Part shown: in pieces, positions 39,146-47,363 of the stretch | How positions within the stretch are numbered: position 1 is the first letter of the stretch | Layout: every line of letters starts with the position of its first letter | Source of the DNA: Pseudofulvimonas gallinarii | GTDB lineage: Bacteria > Pseudomonadota > Gammaproteobacteria > Xanthomonadales > UBA2363 | Length of the DNA: 64,000 nucleotides | Direction of reading: 5' to 3' | Assembly (NCBI RefSeq): GCF_004343305.1 | Contig: NZ_SMAF01000002.1 | Coordinates: 142,137-206,136, forward strand | Program-made: the position numbers and the translations under genes | The notes under the pieces: generated by a model | Database searches by the model: none | What the model was told of the DNA's origin: nothing | What the model saw: only the letters and a program-made list of their open reading frames with translations

Positions 39146-39174
39146 ATGCTAGGTGGGCATTCAGGACAAGTCAA
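39146..39174 (-). promoter_or_regulatory. Sigma70-type promoter of the secreted-protein pair
   Basis: On the minus strand TTGACT (plus 39169-39174) and TAGCAT (plus 39146-39151) are separated by exactly 17 bases. Transcription would start near 39139, giving a leader of about 107 bases before ATG 39032. Confidence 0.75.
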
Positions 39175-39809
39175 GCACTTGTTTACACCTGTGTCCTGGC
39201 CGGGAGATCCGGCGCCCGCCAGTCGCATCCGCGCTGACAGCACCTTATACGCAGGGAGTTGGCGCCGCGTATCACGGCGATCGGAATTTTCTTTGCGGGC
39301 GCGGCCCCTGGATGCGTATCCATCTGATTTGTATAGGATGATTCTTTCCATGCTGACCCCACGCCCTCGCTGCGGGATACAAGGCGGTGCCCGGCGGACC
39401 ACGGGCCAAGCCACCCTGACAGGCTACCGGACGGCACCAGGGGAGCGGCCTACGGCTCCGGTGGCTTGTTGTCCGTCTCAGGCGTCCGCTGTTCTCCGAC
39501 AGGCCGATCCGCGAGTTCGCCTGGGGCCAGGCATCGGCAGAAGCTCTTCGGGATCCGGAGGCGTCTTCCTCAGCAGTTCTCGGCGTTTTGGTGGAAGGCA
39601 GACATCGCCAGGAAGACCCGCCCGTTGCCCGCGGCTGCCACCGCCTCGGTTAACATCCCACTCCCGCGAATGCCCGGACCCTGTTCTCCGCACCGTGCGT
39701 CGGCGACCGGCCCGCGTTCCCAACCCTTGCCAGGCTTCGCCCGCGACCGCCACAGGCCGGCACCGGCGACTCCGCCCGATCGAACCCCATTACAAAGAAT
39801 CCAACCGCC
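39175..39809. other. Upstream region of proS, no gene seen
   Basis: About 635 bases. A long plus-strand frame here lacks family features and runs into proS in another frame. TAACAT at about 39650-39655 may be a -10 for proS, leaving a leader of about 150 bases whose function is unknown. Confidence 0.4.
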
Positions 39810-41510
39810 ATGCGCCTTTCCCGCTTCCACCTGCACACCACCAAGGAAACTCCCGCGGACGCCGATGTCGTCAGCCAGCAGCTGATGCTGCGCGCCGGCA
39901 TGATCCGCAAGCTCGCGGCCGGCATCTATACGTGGACGCCACTCGGCCTGCGTGTGCTGCGCAAAGTGGAAGGCATCGTACGCGAGGAAATGAATCGCGC
40001 CGGCGCCCTGGAAATGCTGATGCCGTCGGTGCAGCCGCGGGAGCTGTGGGAAGAGACCGGGCGCTGGCAGAAGTTCGGCGGCCAGCTGCTGAAGATCAGG
40101 GATCGCAAGGACGCCGAGTTCTGCTACGGCCCGACGCATGAGGAAGTGGTGACCGACTGGGCACGCAGCGAGCTGTCCAGCTACAAGCAGTTGCCGGTCA
40201 ACGTCTACCAGATCCAGACCAAGTTCCGCGACGAGATCCGTCCGCGCTTCGGTGTCATGCGCGCGCGCGAATTCCTGATGAAGGATGCCTATTCGTTCCA
40301 CCTGACGCCGGAATGCCTTGCGCGCGGCTACCAGGTGATGTTCGACGCCTATACGCGCATCTTCGAACGCCTCGGCCTGCGCTTCCGCGCGGTCCAGGCC
40401 GACTCCGGCGCCATTGGTGGCAACGCCTCGCAGGAGTTCCACGTGCTGGCGGATTCCGGCGAAGACCTGATCGCCTATTCAACCGGTTCCAGTTACGCCG
40501 CCAATGTCGAGAAGGCGGAGGCGGCTGCTCCCGGCCCGCGTCCGGTCGCAGCGGAGGCGATGGCCAGGGTGGCGACGCCTGCACAGACGACCTGCGAGGA
40601 CGTCGCGGCGCTGCTCGGCCTGCCGCTTGAGCGCACGGTGAAGTCCGTCGCCGTCGTCGGCGCGTCCGGTTTCTGCCTGCTGCTGGTCCGCGGCGATCAC
40701 CAGGTCAACGAGGTCAAGGCCGCCAACCTGCCGGCCATCGGGGCGGATTACCGTCCGGCAACCGAAGAGGAAATCGTTGCCCACCTGGGCTGCAAGCCGG
40801 GCTTCATCGGTCCGGTCTCGCCGCAGCGAGAGATCACCGTGGTCGCCGACCGCACCGTCGCGGCGATGGCCGATTTCGTCTGCGGCGCAAATACCGAGGG
40901 TTTCCATCTGACCGGCGTCAATTTCGGTCGCGACCTGCCGGAACCGGCGCTGGTTGCGGACATCCGCAGCGTCGTCGAAGGCGACCTGTCGCCGGACGGC
41001 CAGGGCACGCTCGCGCTGTGCCGCGGGATCGAGGTCGGTCATGTCTTCCAGCTCGGTCAGACCTATGCGAAATCGCTGGGCGCCACCGTGCTGGACGAAA
41101 ACGGCGCCGCCCAGGTGATGTACATGGGCTGCTACGGCATCGGCGTGTCGCGCATCGTCGCGGCCGCCATCGAACAGAACCACGATGCCGCCGGCATCAT
41201 CTGGCCGGAGCCGATGGCGCCCTGGCAGGTCGCCGTCTGCATCATCAATCCGAAGAACGATCCGGCGGTGGCAGAGGCTGCGGAAGCGCTGCACGGAGAA
41301 CTGCAGGCGCTGGGCATAGAGACGGTGCTGGACGATCGCGGCCTGCGGCCGGGGCCGATGTTCGCCGACATCGAACTACTGGGCATTCCACATCGCGTGG
41401 TGGTTTCCGAGCGCGGTCTTGCCGCCGGCACCTTCGAATATCGCGCGCGCCGGGCCGAAGCGGCCGAAGCGCTGGACAAGGCGGCACTGCTGGAGCGGCT
41501 GCGTCACTGA
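39810..41510 (+). CDS. proS: Prolyl-tRNA synthetase
   Basis: A 566-residue class II synthetase of the bacterial ProRS type. Motifs seen are motif 2 ([32 protein letters not shown] region) and motif 3 ([14 protein letters not shown]). The YbaK-like editing (INS) domain is at about residues 225-390 ([29 protein letters not shown]), and the anticodon-binding domain is C-terminal. It charges tRNA-Pro and clears Ala-tRNA-Pro. It stands alone and ends in a clear hairpin. Confidence 0.97.
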   Translation: MRLSRFHLHTTKETPADADVVSQQLMLRAGMIRKLAAGIYTWTPLGLRVLRKVEGIVREEMNRAGALEMLMPSVQPRELWEETGRWQKFGGQLLKIRDRKDAEFCYGPTHEEVVTDWARSELSSYKQLPVNVYQIQTKFRDEIRPRFGVMRAREFLMKDAYSFHLTPECLARGYQVMFDAYTRIFERLGLRFRAVQADSGAIGGNASQEFHVLADSGEDLIAYSTGSSYAANVEKAEAAAPGPRPVAAEAMARVATPAQTTCEDVAALLGLPLERTVKSVAVVGASGFCLLLVRGDHQVNEVKAANLPAIGADYRPATEEEIVAHLGCKPGFIGPVSPQREITVVADRTVAAMADFVCGANTEGFHLTGVNFGRDLPEPALVADIRSVVEGDLSPDGQGTLALCRGIEVGHVFQLGQTYAKSLGATVLDENGAAQVMYMGCYGIGVSRIVAAAIEQNHDAAGIIWPEPMAPWQVAVCIINPKNDPAVAEAAEALHGELQALGIETVLDDRGLRPGPMFADIELLGIPHRVVVSERGLAAGTFEYRARRAEAAEALDKAALLERLRH

Positions 41511-41547
41511 GATCACAGCCCGCCGCCCGTCGCGCTGCCTGCGAAGC

Positions 41548-41580
41548 ATGCGCCCAGCCTTCGGCTGGGCGCATTTCATT
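41548..41580 (+). terminator. proS terminator
   Basis: A perfect 12-bp stem, ATGCGCCCAGCC (41548-41559) and GGCTGGGCGCAT (41563-41574), with a TTC loop and followed by TTCATTAT. Confidence 0.8.
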
Positions 41581-41627
41581 ATCGTCAAGGTGAAAACGGA
41601 CGCGCTGGCGGATTCCAATACTGGACC

Positions 41628-41645
41628 GGGTAATCGGCATTACCC
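41628..41645. promoter_or_regulatory. Operator-like palindrome upstream of the H-NS-like gene
   Basis: GGGTAAT-CGGC-ATTACCC is a perfect 7-bp inverted repeat in a locally A/T-rich region about 115 bases upstream of the start codon. A CATAAT -10-like hexamer overlaps its right edge. Confidence 0.5.
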
Positions 41646-41660
41646 ATAATCCCGGCCATA

Positions 41661-41690
41661 CCGGCAAGCACTGCCGGATATTCTTTTTTT
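41661..41690 (+). terminator. Intrinsic terminator in the H-NS-like gene leader
   Basis: CCGGCA (41661-41666) pairs with TGCCGG (41672-41677), followed by ATATTCTTTTTTT. This is a second terminator after proS or an attenuator in the leader of the next gene. Confidence 0.7.
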
Positions 41691-41759
41691 GATTGCAGCT
41701 GGCGTTAATTCAATGCCGGCCGCCTGTCGCTTAGCTATCAAACCGAGATGGAGCAGAAC

Positions 41760-42083
41760 ATGACCGTAGATATCGGCAAGCTGACCCGCGCCGAACTGGA
41801 CGCCCTGATCGAGCAGGCCAATGTCCGCAAGCAGCAGATCGACCGAGAGGAAATGGGCAAGGTCCGCGAGGAGGTCATCGAGTTCGCCCGCTCCCGCGGC
41901 TACAGCATCGAAGAGCTGTTCGGCAAGGCCCGTCGCGGTGGCGGCAAGCGCGGCAGCGTGGCACCGAAGTACCGCAATCCGGACGACCACAGCCAGGTGT
42001 GGACCGGTCGGGGCAAGCCGCCGCGCTGGTTCAAGGCGCTGATCGACGCAGGCACCGCGAAGACGAGCCTGCTGATCCGCTGA
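41760..42083 (+). CDS. H-NS family nucleoid-associated protein
   Basis: A 107-residue protein: an N-terminal oligomerising coiled coil (LTRAELDALIEQANVRKQQIDREEMGK region), a short linker and the C-terminal H-NS DNA-binding motif KYRNPDDHSQVWTGRGKPPRWF. This resembles BpH3/XrvA-type proteins that silence A/T-rich and horizontally acquired DNA. Start ATG 41760 has GGAG six bases upstream; an earlier ATG (41748) lacks spacing for one. Confidence 0.9.
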   Translation: MTVDIGKLTRAELDALIEQANVRKQQIDREEMGKVREEVIEFARSRGYSIEELFGKARRGGGKRGSVAPKYRNPDDHSQVWTGRGKPPRWFKALIDAGTAKTSLLIR

Positions 42084-42090
42084 CGCCTGG

Positions 42091-42120
42091 AGGCCGGGCC
42101 CCCGCAGGGGTCCGGCCTTT
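42091..42120 (+). terminator. Terminator between the H-NS-like and exporter genes
   Basis: AGGCCGGGCCCC and GGGGTCCGGCCT form a 12-bp stem with one wobble and a four-base loop, followed by TT. It lies between convergent genes. Confidence 0.7.
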
Positions 42121-42145
42121 CAGCATGGGCCGCTGGCTTGGCGTC

Positions 42146-43459
42146 CTAGAGTGAACGCCGCGGCGGCACCAGCAAGTTGCCGAACAGGATGCCGGCCACC
42201 AGCGTGATCAGGATGGTCAGCAGCGTGAAGGCGGTATCCAGCGTCATGAACACGTCGCGCTCGAACGCGTGCGACAGGCTGCGGAAGCCCACGCTTCCCG
42301 GCACCAGCAGGATGATGCCAGGCAGGCGGATCAGTGCGCCCGGACGGTGCCAGACATGGGCGTAGAGGTTGCCCGCAGCGCAGGCGATCAGCGCCGCAAT
42401 GAATACGCCGAAATCGCTGCCCACCGATGGACCGACGAACCGCGTGACCAGGTAACTGGTCATGGCTGCGCCCATCACCAGTGGAACGTCTCGCCAGGGC
42501 GCGCTGAAGTTGATGGCGAAGCCGAAGGCGGCGCCCACCAGCGACACCCACAGGACCCAGTAAGGCAGTGGCACCGTTTCGGTCATCACCAGTGACCAGC
42601 CCATCAGGTGGGCGACCTGCGTGCCGGCGACAACGCCAAAGGTCAGCTTGAGCAGCACGGCGAATGCGCCGGCCATGCGCGCGACGCCCGACACCAGATG
42701 CTGGGTCGACAGTTCATTGATCGCCGTGGTCAGCGACAGACCGGGCAGCAACACGATGAGACTGGCCAACGTCACCATCTGCACCGCCAGTGGATGGATC
42801 AGGCTGCTGATGCCATAGGCCAGCACCGTCGCCACCAGCGCGCAGACCGCTTCGGTGGAAGCGTTGAGGTTGGGATGGCGCGTGCAGACCAGAGACAGGC
42901 AGCCGACCAGCAGACCGATGACCCCCGTGGCGAACAGTTCCGCCCAGCCCAGCGCCAGAAGGCTGGCGACACCGGCACCGATCAGGCCGAAGCTCAGCAC
43001 CACCAGCCAGTCGGCGCGCCCGGGCAGCGCTTCGATTTCCAGCAGGCGCGAATAGCCGGTATCGATATCCAGGCTGCCATCCAGCACCTGTTCCACCACG
43101 GCATCGGCCATGACCATGCGGCGCAGGTCCAGACCACCCGGTTCCAGCCGGACCACACGGGTGATCTCGTTGAGCATCGACTCGGGACCGCCGGGCTCAC
43201 GGAACGACAGCACGATCGAGGTCGGGCTCGAATTGATGTTGCAGACCAGGCCGATCAGGCGGGCGACGTCCGTGATTGCGTTTTCGAGGCGCGGCGCCGG
43301 CGCGCCATACAGGTGCAGGCAGCGCGCAAGCGCGACCAGGAAGCGCGCGCGACGCACCAGATCCGCCTGCCGCGCATCCAGGCCCGGCTCGCTTCGGCGC
43401 GGAGACGGCTTCGGCCGCGCAGGCGGCTTGACCACCGGCGGGATCCATCGACCGATCAC
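42146..43459 (-). CDS. Threonine/serine exporter, fused YjjP-YjjB (ThrE) type
   Basis: A 437-residue membrane protein. A Pro/Arg-rich N-terminus precedes the ThrE-1 (DUF1212) domain with RFLVALARCLHLYGAPAPRLE and the helix pairs to about residue 270. A ThrE-2 (YjjB-like) domain follows, with LPGIILLVPGSVGFRS near the end. Together they give about ten membrane helices. E. coli splits the two halves into YjjP and YjjB; here, as in Corynebacterium ThrE, they are one chain. Substrate is inferred from the family. Confidence 0.88.
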   Translation of the reverse strand: MIGRWIPPVVKPPARPKPSPRRSEPGLDARQADLVRRARFLVALARCLHLYGAPAPRLENAITDVARLIGLVCNINSSPTSIVLSFREPGGPESMLNEITRVVRLEPGGLDLRRMVMADAVVEQVLDGSLDIDTGYSRLLEIEALPGRADWLVVLSFGLIGAGVASLLALGWAELFATGVIGLLVGCLSLVCTRHPNLNASTEAVCALVATVLAYGISSLIHPLAVQMVTLASLIVLLPGLSLTTAINELSTQHLVSGVARMAGAFAVLLKLTFGVVAGTQVAHLMGWSLVMTETVPLPYWVLWVSLVGAAFGFAINFSAPWRDVPLVMGAAMTSYLVTRFVGPSVGSDFGVFIAALIACAAGNLYAHVWHRPGALIRLPGIILLVPGSVGFRSLSHAFERDVFMTLDTAFTLLTILITLVAGILFGNLLVPPRRSL

Positions 43460-43543
43460 GACACGATCCCGCCGCGTTCGGACGGAAGCACCCGCTTCAC
43501 GGTGCTGGCCGGGCGGACGGAGTTCGGGTAGCGTGCAGCGGTC

Positions 43544-44458
43544 ATGGGATTCGGACTCGGCGAAACGTTGTCGATCGGCTGCGCGCTGACCTGGGCAGTG
43601 GGCGTCATTATCTACAAACGCCTTGGCGAAGACATTCCGCCGCTCAGGCTTTGCCTGCTGAAGAACCTCATCGTACTGCTGATGGTGACGGCAACGGTGG
43701 CGGTGCTGCTGTCACCGCTGGCGACGGCCTTCGGCCTGCAGCGGCTTGAATGGCCGGATTTCGGCCTGCCGACGGTGCTGCTGGCCCTCGCCAGCGGCCT
43801 GATCGGCATCGCCGTCGCCGACACACTGTACCTGCGTGCGCTGAATCGCGTCGGCGCCGGGCGGATGGGCGTCGTCGGCAACCTCTACAGCCCGTTCGTC
43901 ATCGTGCTGTCGTTCTTGTTCCTGGGCGAACGGCTGTCGCTGCTTCAGATCTGCGGATTCATGCTGGTGATGGCAGGCCTGTTTGTCGTCAATGGCCCGA
44001 CCCGTCTGGACCAGGTGGATCGTTCGGCGCTTCGCCGCGGCGTCCTGGAGGGCGCGCTCGCGATGGCCCTGATGGCGATCGCCATCGTGATGATCAAGCG
44101 CACGCTGGAAGCGGAGCCGTTCTGGTGGCTGGTGCTGCTGCGCGTCAGCGGTGCGGTGCTGGGACTCGTCGCACTGGTCGCTGTCAGCCCTGCGCTGCGA
44201 AGCGACTGGCGCCGGACTGGACGGCCGCAGCGCTGGGGCACCCTGCTCGCCGCCGCGTTTGTCGGCCAGTACCTGTCGATGAGCATGTGGCTCGCCGGTT
44301 ACAAGTACACCGACGCGTCGATCGCCTCCATCCTCAACGAGACGGCATCGATCTTCATTCTCGTGCTGGCGGCACTGTTCCTGCGCGAAGCGCTGGGGCG
44401 GCGCAGCCTGCTCGGCGTGACGCTCACGTTTTCCGGCGTGGCGTGCATGGTGGCCTGA
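43544..44458 (+). CDS. EamA/DMT-superfamily transporter
   Basis: A 304-residue protein with ten predicted membrane helices in two EamA repeats (LSIGCALTWAVGVIIYKRLG start; NETASIFILVLAALFLREALGRRSL in the second repeat). Members export metabolites or amino acids; the substrate is not readable. Start ATG 43544; TAGCGT eight bases upstream could be a -10 giving a very short leader. Confidence 0.87.
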   Translation: MGFGLGETLSIGCALTWAVGVIIYKRLGEDIPPLRLCLLKNLIVLLMVTATVAVLLSPLATAFGLQRLEWPDFGLPTVLLALASGLIGIAVADTLYLRALNRVGAGRMGVVGNLYSPFVIVLSFLFLGERLSLLQICGFMLVMAGLFVVNGPTRLDQVDRSALRRGVLEGALAMALMAIAIVMIKRTLEAEPFWWLVLLRVSGAVLGLVALVAVSPALRSDWRRTGRPQRWGTLLAAAFVGQYLSMSMWLAGYKYTDASIASILNETASIFILVLAALFLREALGRRSLLGVTLTFSGVACMVA

Positions 44459-44538
44459 GTCGTCGGCTCCGCCATGGGCCCGCGCGACCGGGGACGCTCG
44501 ACAGCGCGCGCTGGCGGGTACCCTGCTGGCCGAGCGGA

Positions 44539-45276
44539 TCAGCCCTTCGCGCGCCCGGCCATGCGTTCGGCCGTGGTCAACGCGACCTTGTTCCGGATGT
44601 AGGCTGGCTCGACCAGGTGCGCTGGCGTCGCAGCCTCCAGTCCAAGCGCCGCAGCGAGCCGCGCGACATGCATGGCGTCCGGCTCGCTGACATCCAGCGT
44701 TTCCCGCGGCGACGGCAGCGCAGCCGCGAGACGTTCGCCGTACAGTTGCGGTCCGTTGCCGATGACCCGACAGCCCCGCGCAGCCGCCGGCGGCAAGTAC
44801 AGGTGCTCGGGCGCGACGACTTCTTCTTCAGACAGCGCCAGCGTGGTTCCGGCCGGCGTCAGGCGATACCAGCCGGCATAGACCTCGTCCATGCGCGCAT
44901 CCATCACCGCCAGCACCGGGGCATCGGCATCGGACGGTGGCGCCGCGATGGCCAGTGCGGCCAGGCTGGACACCGGGATCACCGGCCTGTCCCAGGCCAA
45001 CGCCAATCCCTCCGCCACGGAGATCGCGATCCGCACACCGGTGAAAGCGCCAGGCCCGACGCCCACGGCGATCGCGTCGAGGTCACCGGGCGCCAGGCCG
45101 CTTTCGTCCAGCAGCTCACGGCACCAGCCCAGCACCCGGTCCACGGTGGCACTGGCGGTCACGCCACGGCGACCGGCCAGCGTTCCGCGATTCCAGGCCG
45201 CGACGGAAGCGACGGCGCTGGAGCATTCGATGGCCAACAGGCGCAAGGCGGACGCTTTACTCACGACAGCATCCAC
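44539..45276 (-). CDS. tsaB: tRNA threonylcarbamoyladenosine biosynthesis protein TsaB
   Basis: A 245-residue ASKHA-fold protein with [35 protein letters not shown] and [14 protein letters not shown]. TsaB is the non-catalytic partner of TsaD in the t6A modification of ANN-decoding tRNAs. GTG 45276 lies directly after the stop of the cytochrome gene; a second in-frame GTG at 45264 is also possible. Confidence 0.93.
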   Translation of the reverse strand: MDAVVSKASALRLLAIECSSAVASVAAWNRGTLAGRRGVTASATVDRVLGWCRELLDESGLAPGDLDAIAVGVGPGAFTGVRIAISVAEGLALAWDRPVIPVSSLAALAIAAPPSDADAPVLAVMDARMDEVYAGWYRLTPAGTTLALSEEEVVAPEHLYLPPAAARGCRVIGNGPQLYGERLAAALPSPRETLDVSEPDAMHVARLAAALGLEAATPAHLVEPAYIRNKVALTTAERMAGRAKG

Positions 45277-47178
45277 TCATTCGCCGATGGAAATCTGCTT
45301 GTCCTGGCGACCACCCAGTTCAAGCAATGCAAGACGGACGGTTTCGTCGAGCGTGTACTCCGCGCTCACGGCCGTTGCCGGTGCTGGCGTAGGCCAGGCC
45401 GACTTGTCCAGCGAACGCCACAGCTCGTGCAGCGCGTCCAGCGTCTGCATGCGTTGCTCGACCGGCGCGATGAAATCGAATTGGTCCAGCTTCCACAGTA
45501 GCGGCTGCGCTGCGGCGGCATCGGGGAAATCCGACAGGATCTGGCGAAGGCTGTCCCGTGCGAAACGTCGGCTCGACGGATATTTGTCGGCCATCGACTG
45601 CAACAGGTACGGCACCAGCCAGGCACGTTCAATGCCCGTCTGCGCACCCGGCTGGCCGGCGCGATAGCCGATGATGGCCTTCTGCACTGGATCCCCCGCC
45701 AACAGGGCCGCGGCTTCGGAGAGTCCGGCATCGGCGCCATCCAGCCGGACCACGGCGTCAGGGTCCTGGTCCAGCTGCGCGGCGACCCACTTCGGTGTCG
45801 CTTCAAGATGGCAGTTGAGGCAGGCATTGGGACGCCCGGCCGCAGCGTCCCGCACCGCGTCGGGTGACTCGATGCGATGCGTGCGATGGATATCCATGAC
45901 GCCATACACCGCGTCAGGCATGTGGCAGTTGTAGCAGCGCGACCCTTCGCTGTCCGCCGGATGACGCGTGTGTGCGACCAGCGCGGATTCGGGGCGGAAA
46001 TCCTGGTGGCAGCGCAGGCAGGGCTGGTTGCCGCGGTTGCGGTCGCTGATCTGGCCGACGGGATCGCCGCCGTGCACCGTGTGGCAGTCGATGCAGGTGA
46101 GTTCGGCATCGCGGTAGCACGCCGACTGCAGCAGTCCCTGGTATTCGTAGGCGCTCAGGCGCGGCGTCCCGTCTGCCCAGAAACGCAGCGAGAACAGGTT
46201 TTCGTCCGCCTGTGCCGGTGCCGGCGTGTGCTTCCAGACCGGCTGCACGTGGTCGTTGAGGTTCTGTCCGGCGCGGAACGTCGGTCCGGCGTGGATCCAC
46301 TCGCGCACCATGTCGTTCGTCTTCGGCAGGCGCTGGCCGTGGCACTGGCCACACACCTGCGTGCTCTGCTCGGCGGCCAGGCCTTCCGGATTCACGATCG
46401 CCGCGTCGCGTCCGCCATTGAGGCGCATCGCGGTACGGGTGAGGAACGAGCCGGCGCGTTCGACATGGAGGCTGCCGGGTCCATGACAGGTTTCGCAGGA
46501 AATGCCCAGCTCCGCCACGCGCGATTCGAACAGCGACTCGGTGCGGATATCGACCGCCTCGCCCGCCCTGGCGCGCCGCACCAGGTCGTCGTAGTTGGTC
46601 ATGCGCGGCTCGGGGCCGGTGTTGTGGCAGAAGATGCAGTTCTGGTTCCAGACCGACACCTGGGCGCTGTAGTCCTGCTCGTCCGGGCCGAGGAAGGCGG
46701 CATTCATGTGCACCCAGCGCTGGTCGCCGTTGTGCCACAGGTAGTGCAGGCGGACGTAGTTGCCGGTTTCCGGTACGTAGGTCATGTACTGCTGGTAACG
46801 ATGCGATCCGACCGTGCGCACGATCTCGCGGCGGTCCACAACTTCGCCGGTGTCGATCTCGCTGTATTCGAAGTAGTAGCGGCCGTCTTCGCTGACCGGT
46901 CGCATGCGCAGGCCCCAGTAGTCCAGCGGCTGGCCATCGAAGCGGCCCTGTACCGAGTCCGGCGTCGCTTCCTGGGTCATCGTGCGATGGAAGGTCGCGT
47001 ACCAGCTTTCGTGGCGGTCGGCATGGCAATCGACGCAGGCCTGCGAACCGGTGAAATGTGCCTGCGAGACATCGACCGGCTCGTTCAGCGCCGCCCGCTC
47101 GCGGTAGACAGCCACGGCGGACCATGCAATCACGACAAGGATGGTGGCCAACAGGACTTTGACTGCAACAGCGCGCAT
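45277..47178 (-). CDS. Octaheme c-type cytochrome
   Basis: A 633-residue protein with an N-terminal membrane anchor or signal (residues 1-25) and eight CxxCH haem sites at about residues 48, 181, 228, 276, 362, 387, 415 and 453. The order and spacing (CVDCH, CIFCH, CETCHGPG, CGQCHGQR, CIDCHTVHGG, CLRCH, CYNCH, CLNCH) resemble the multihaem family with a TPR/HEAT-like C-terminal half (about 460-633). It should be periplasmic and carry electrons. No oxidase, nitrite or metal reductase gene is adjacent, so its partner is unknown. It is followed directly by tsaB. Confidence 0.87.
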   Translation of the reverse strand: MRAVAVKVLLATILVVIAWSAVAVYRERAALNEPVDVSQAHFTGSQACVDCHADRHESWYATFHRTMTQEATPDSVQGRFDGQPLDYWGLRMRPVSEDGRYYFEYSEIDTGEVVDRREIVRTVGSHRYQQYMTYVPETGNYVRLHYLWHNGDQRWVHMNAAFLGPDEQDYSAQVSVWNQNCIFCHNTGPEPRMTNYDDLVRRARAGEAVDIRTESLFESRVAELGISCETCHGPGSLHVERAGSFLTRTAMRLNGGRDAAIVNPEGLAAEQSTQVCGQCHGQRLPKTNDMVREWIHAGPTFRAGQNLNDHVQPVWKHTPAPAQADENLFSLRFWADGTPRLSAYEYQGLLQSACYRDAELTCIDCHTVHGGDPVGQISDRNRGNQPCLRCHQDFRPESALVAHTRHPADSEGSRCYNCHMPDAVYGVMDIHRTHRIESPDAVRDAAAGRPNACLNCHLEATPKWVAAQLDQDPDAVVRLDGADAGLSEAAALLAGDPVQKAIIGYRAGQPGAQTGIERAWLVPYLLQSMADKYPSSRRFARDSLRQILSDFPDAAAAQPLLWKLDQFDFIAPVEQRMQTLDALHELWRSLDKSAWPTPAPATAVSAEYTLDETVRLALLELGGRQDKQISIGE

Positions 47179-47278
47179 GACGGGAGGTCAGGAATGCAGC
47201 GGAGAGATCGACAAGTCTAGTGCAGGCACGCATCCGTACGCTGGACGTTGGCGCAGTGGCGTCAAAGACGCGGGCATG

Positions 47279-47309
47279 AAAAAGCCCCGCCCGGAAAACC
47301 GGGCGGGGC
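47279..47309 (-). terminator. Intrinsic terminator of the S8 protease gene
   Basis: An 11-bp perfect stem, GCCCCGCCCGG / CCGGGCGGGGC with an AAAA loop (47284-47309), and on the minus strand a T-run after it (A-run 47279-47283 on the plus strand). Confidence 0.85.
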
Positions 47310-47363
47310 CAGTCCTGCTGCGGATGTTCCGACCGTTGCCGGCCGGAACGTCCGCGTTCTCAG

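Noticed and set aside
39131-40141. A plus-strand frame of 336 codons upstream of and into proS
   Set aside because: It is Arg/Ser/Pro-rich, has no family motif, and overlaps proS in another frame.
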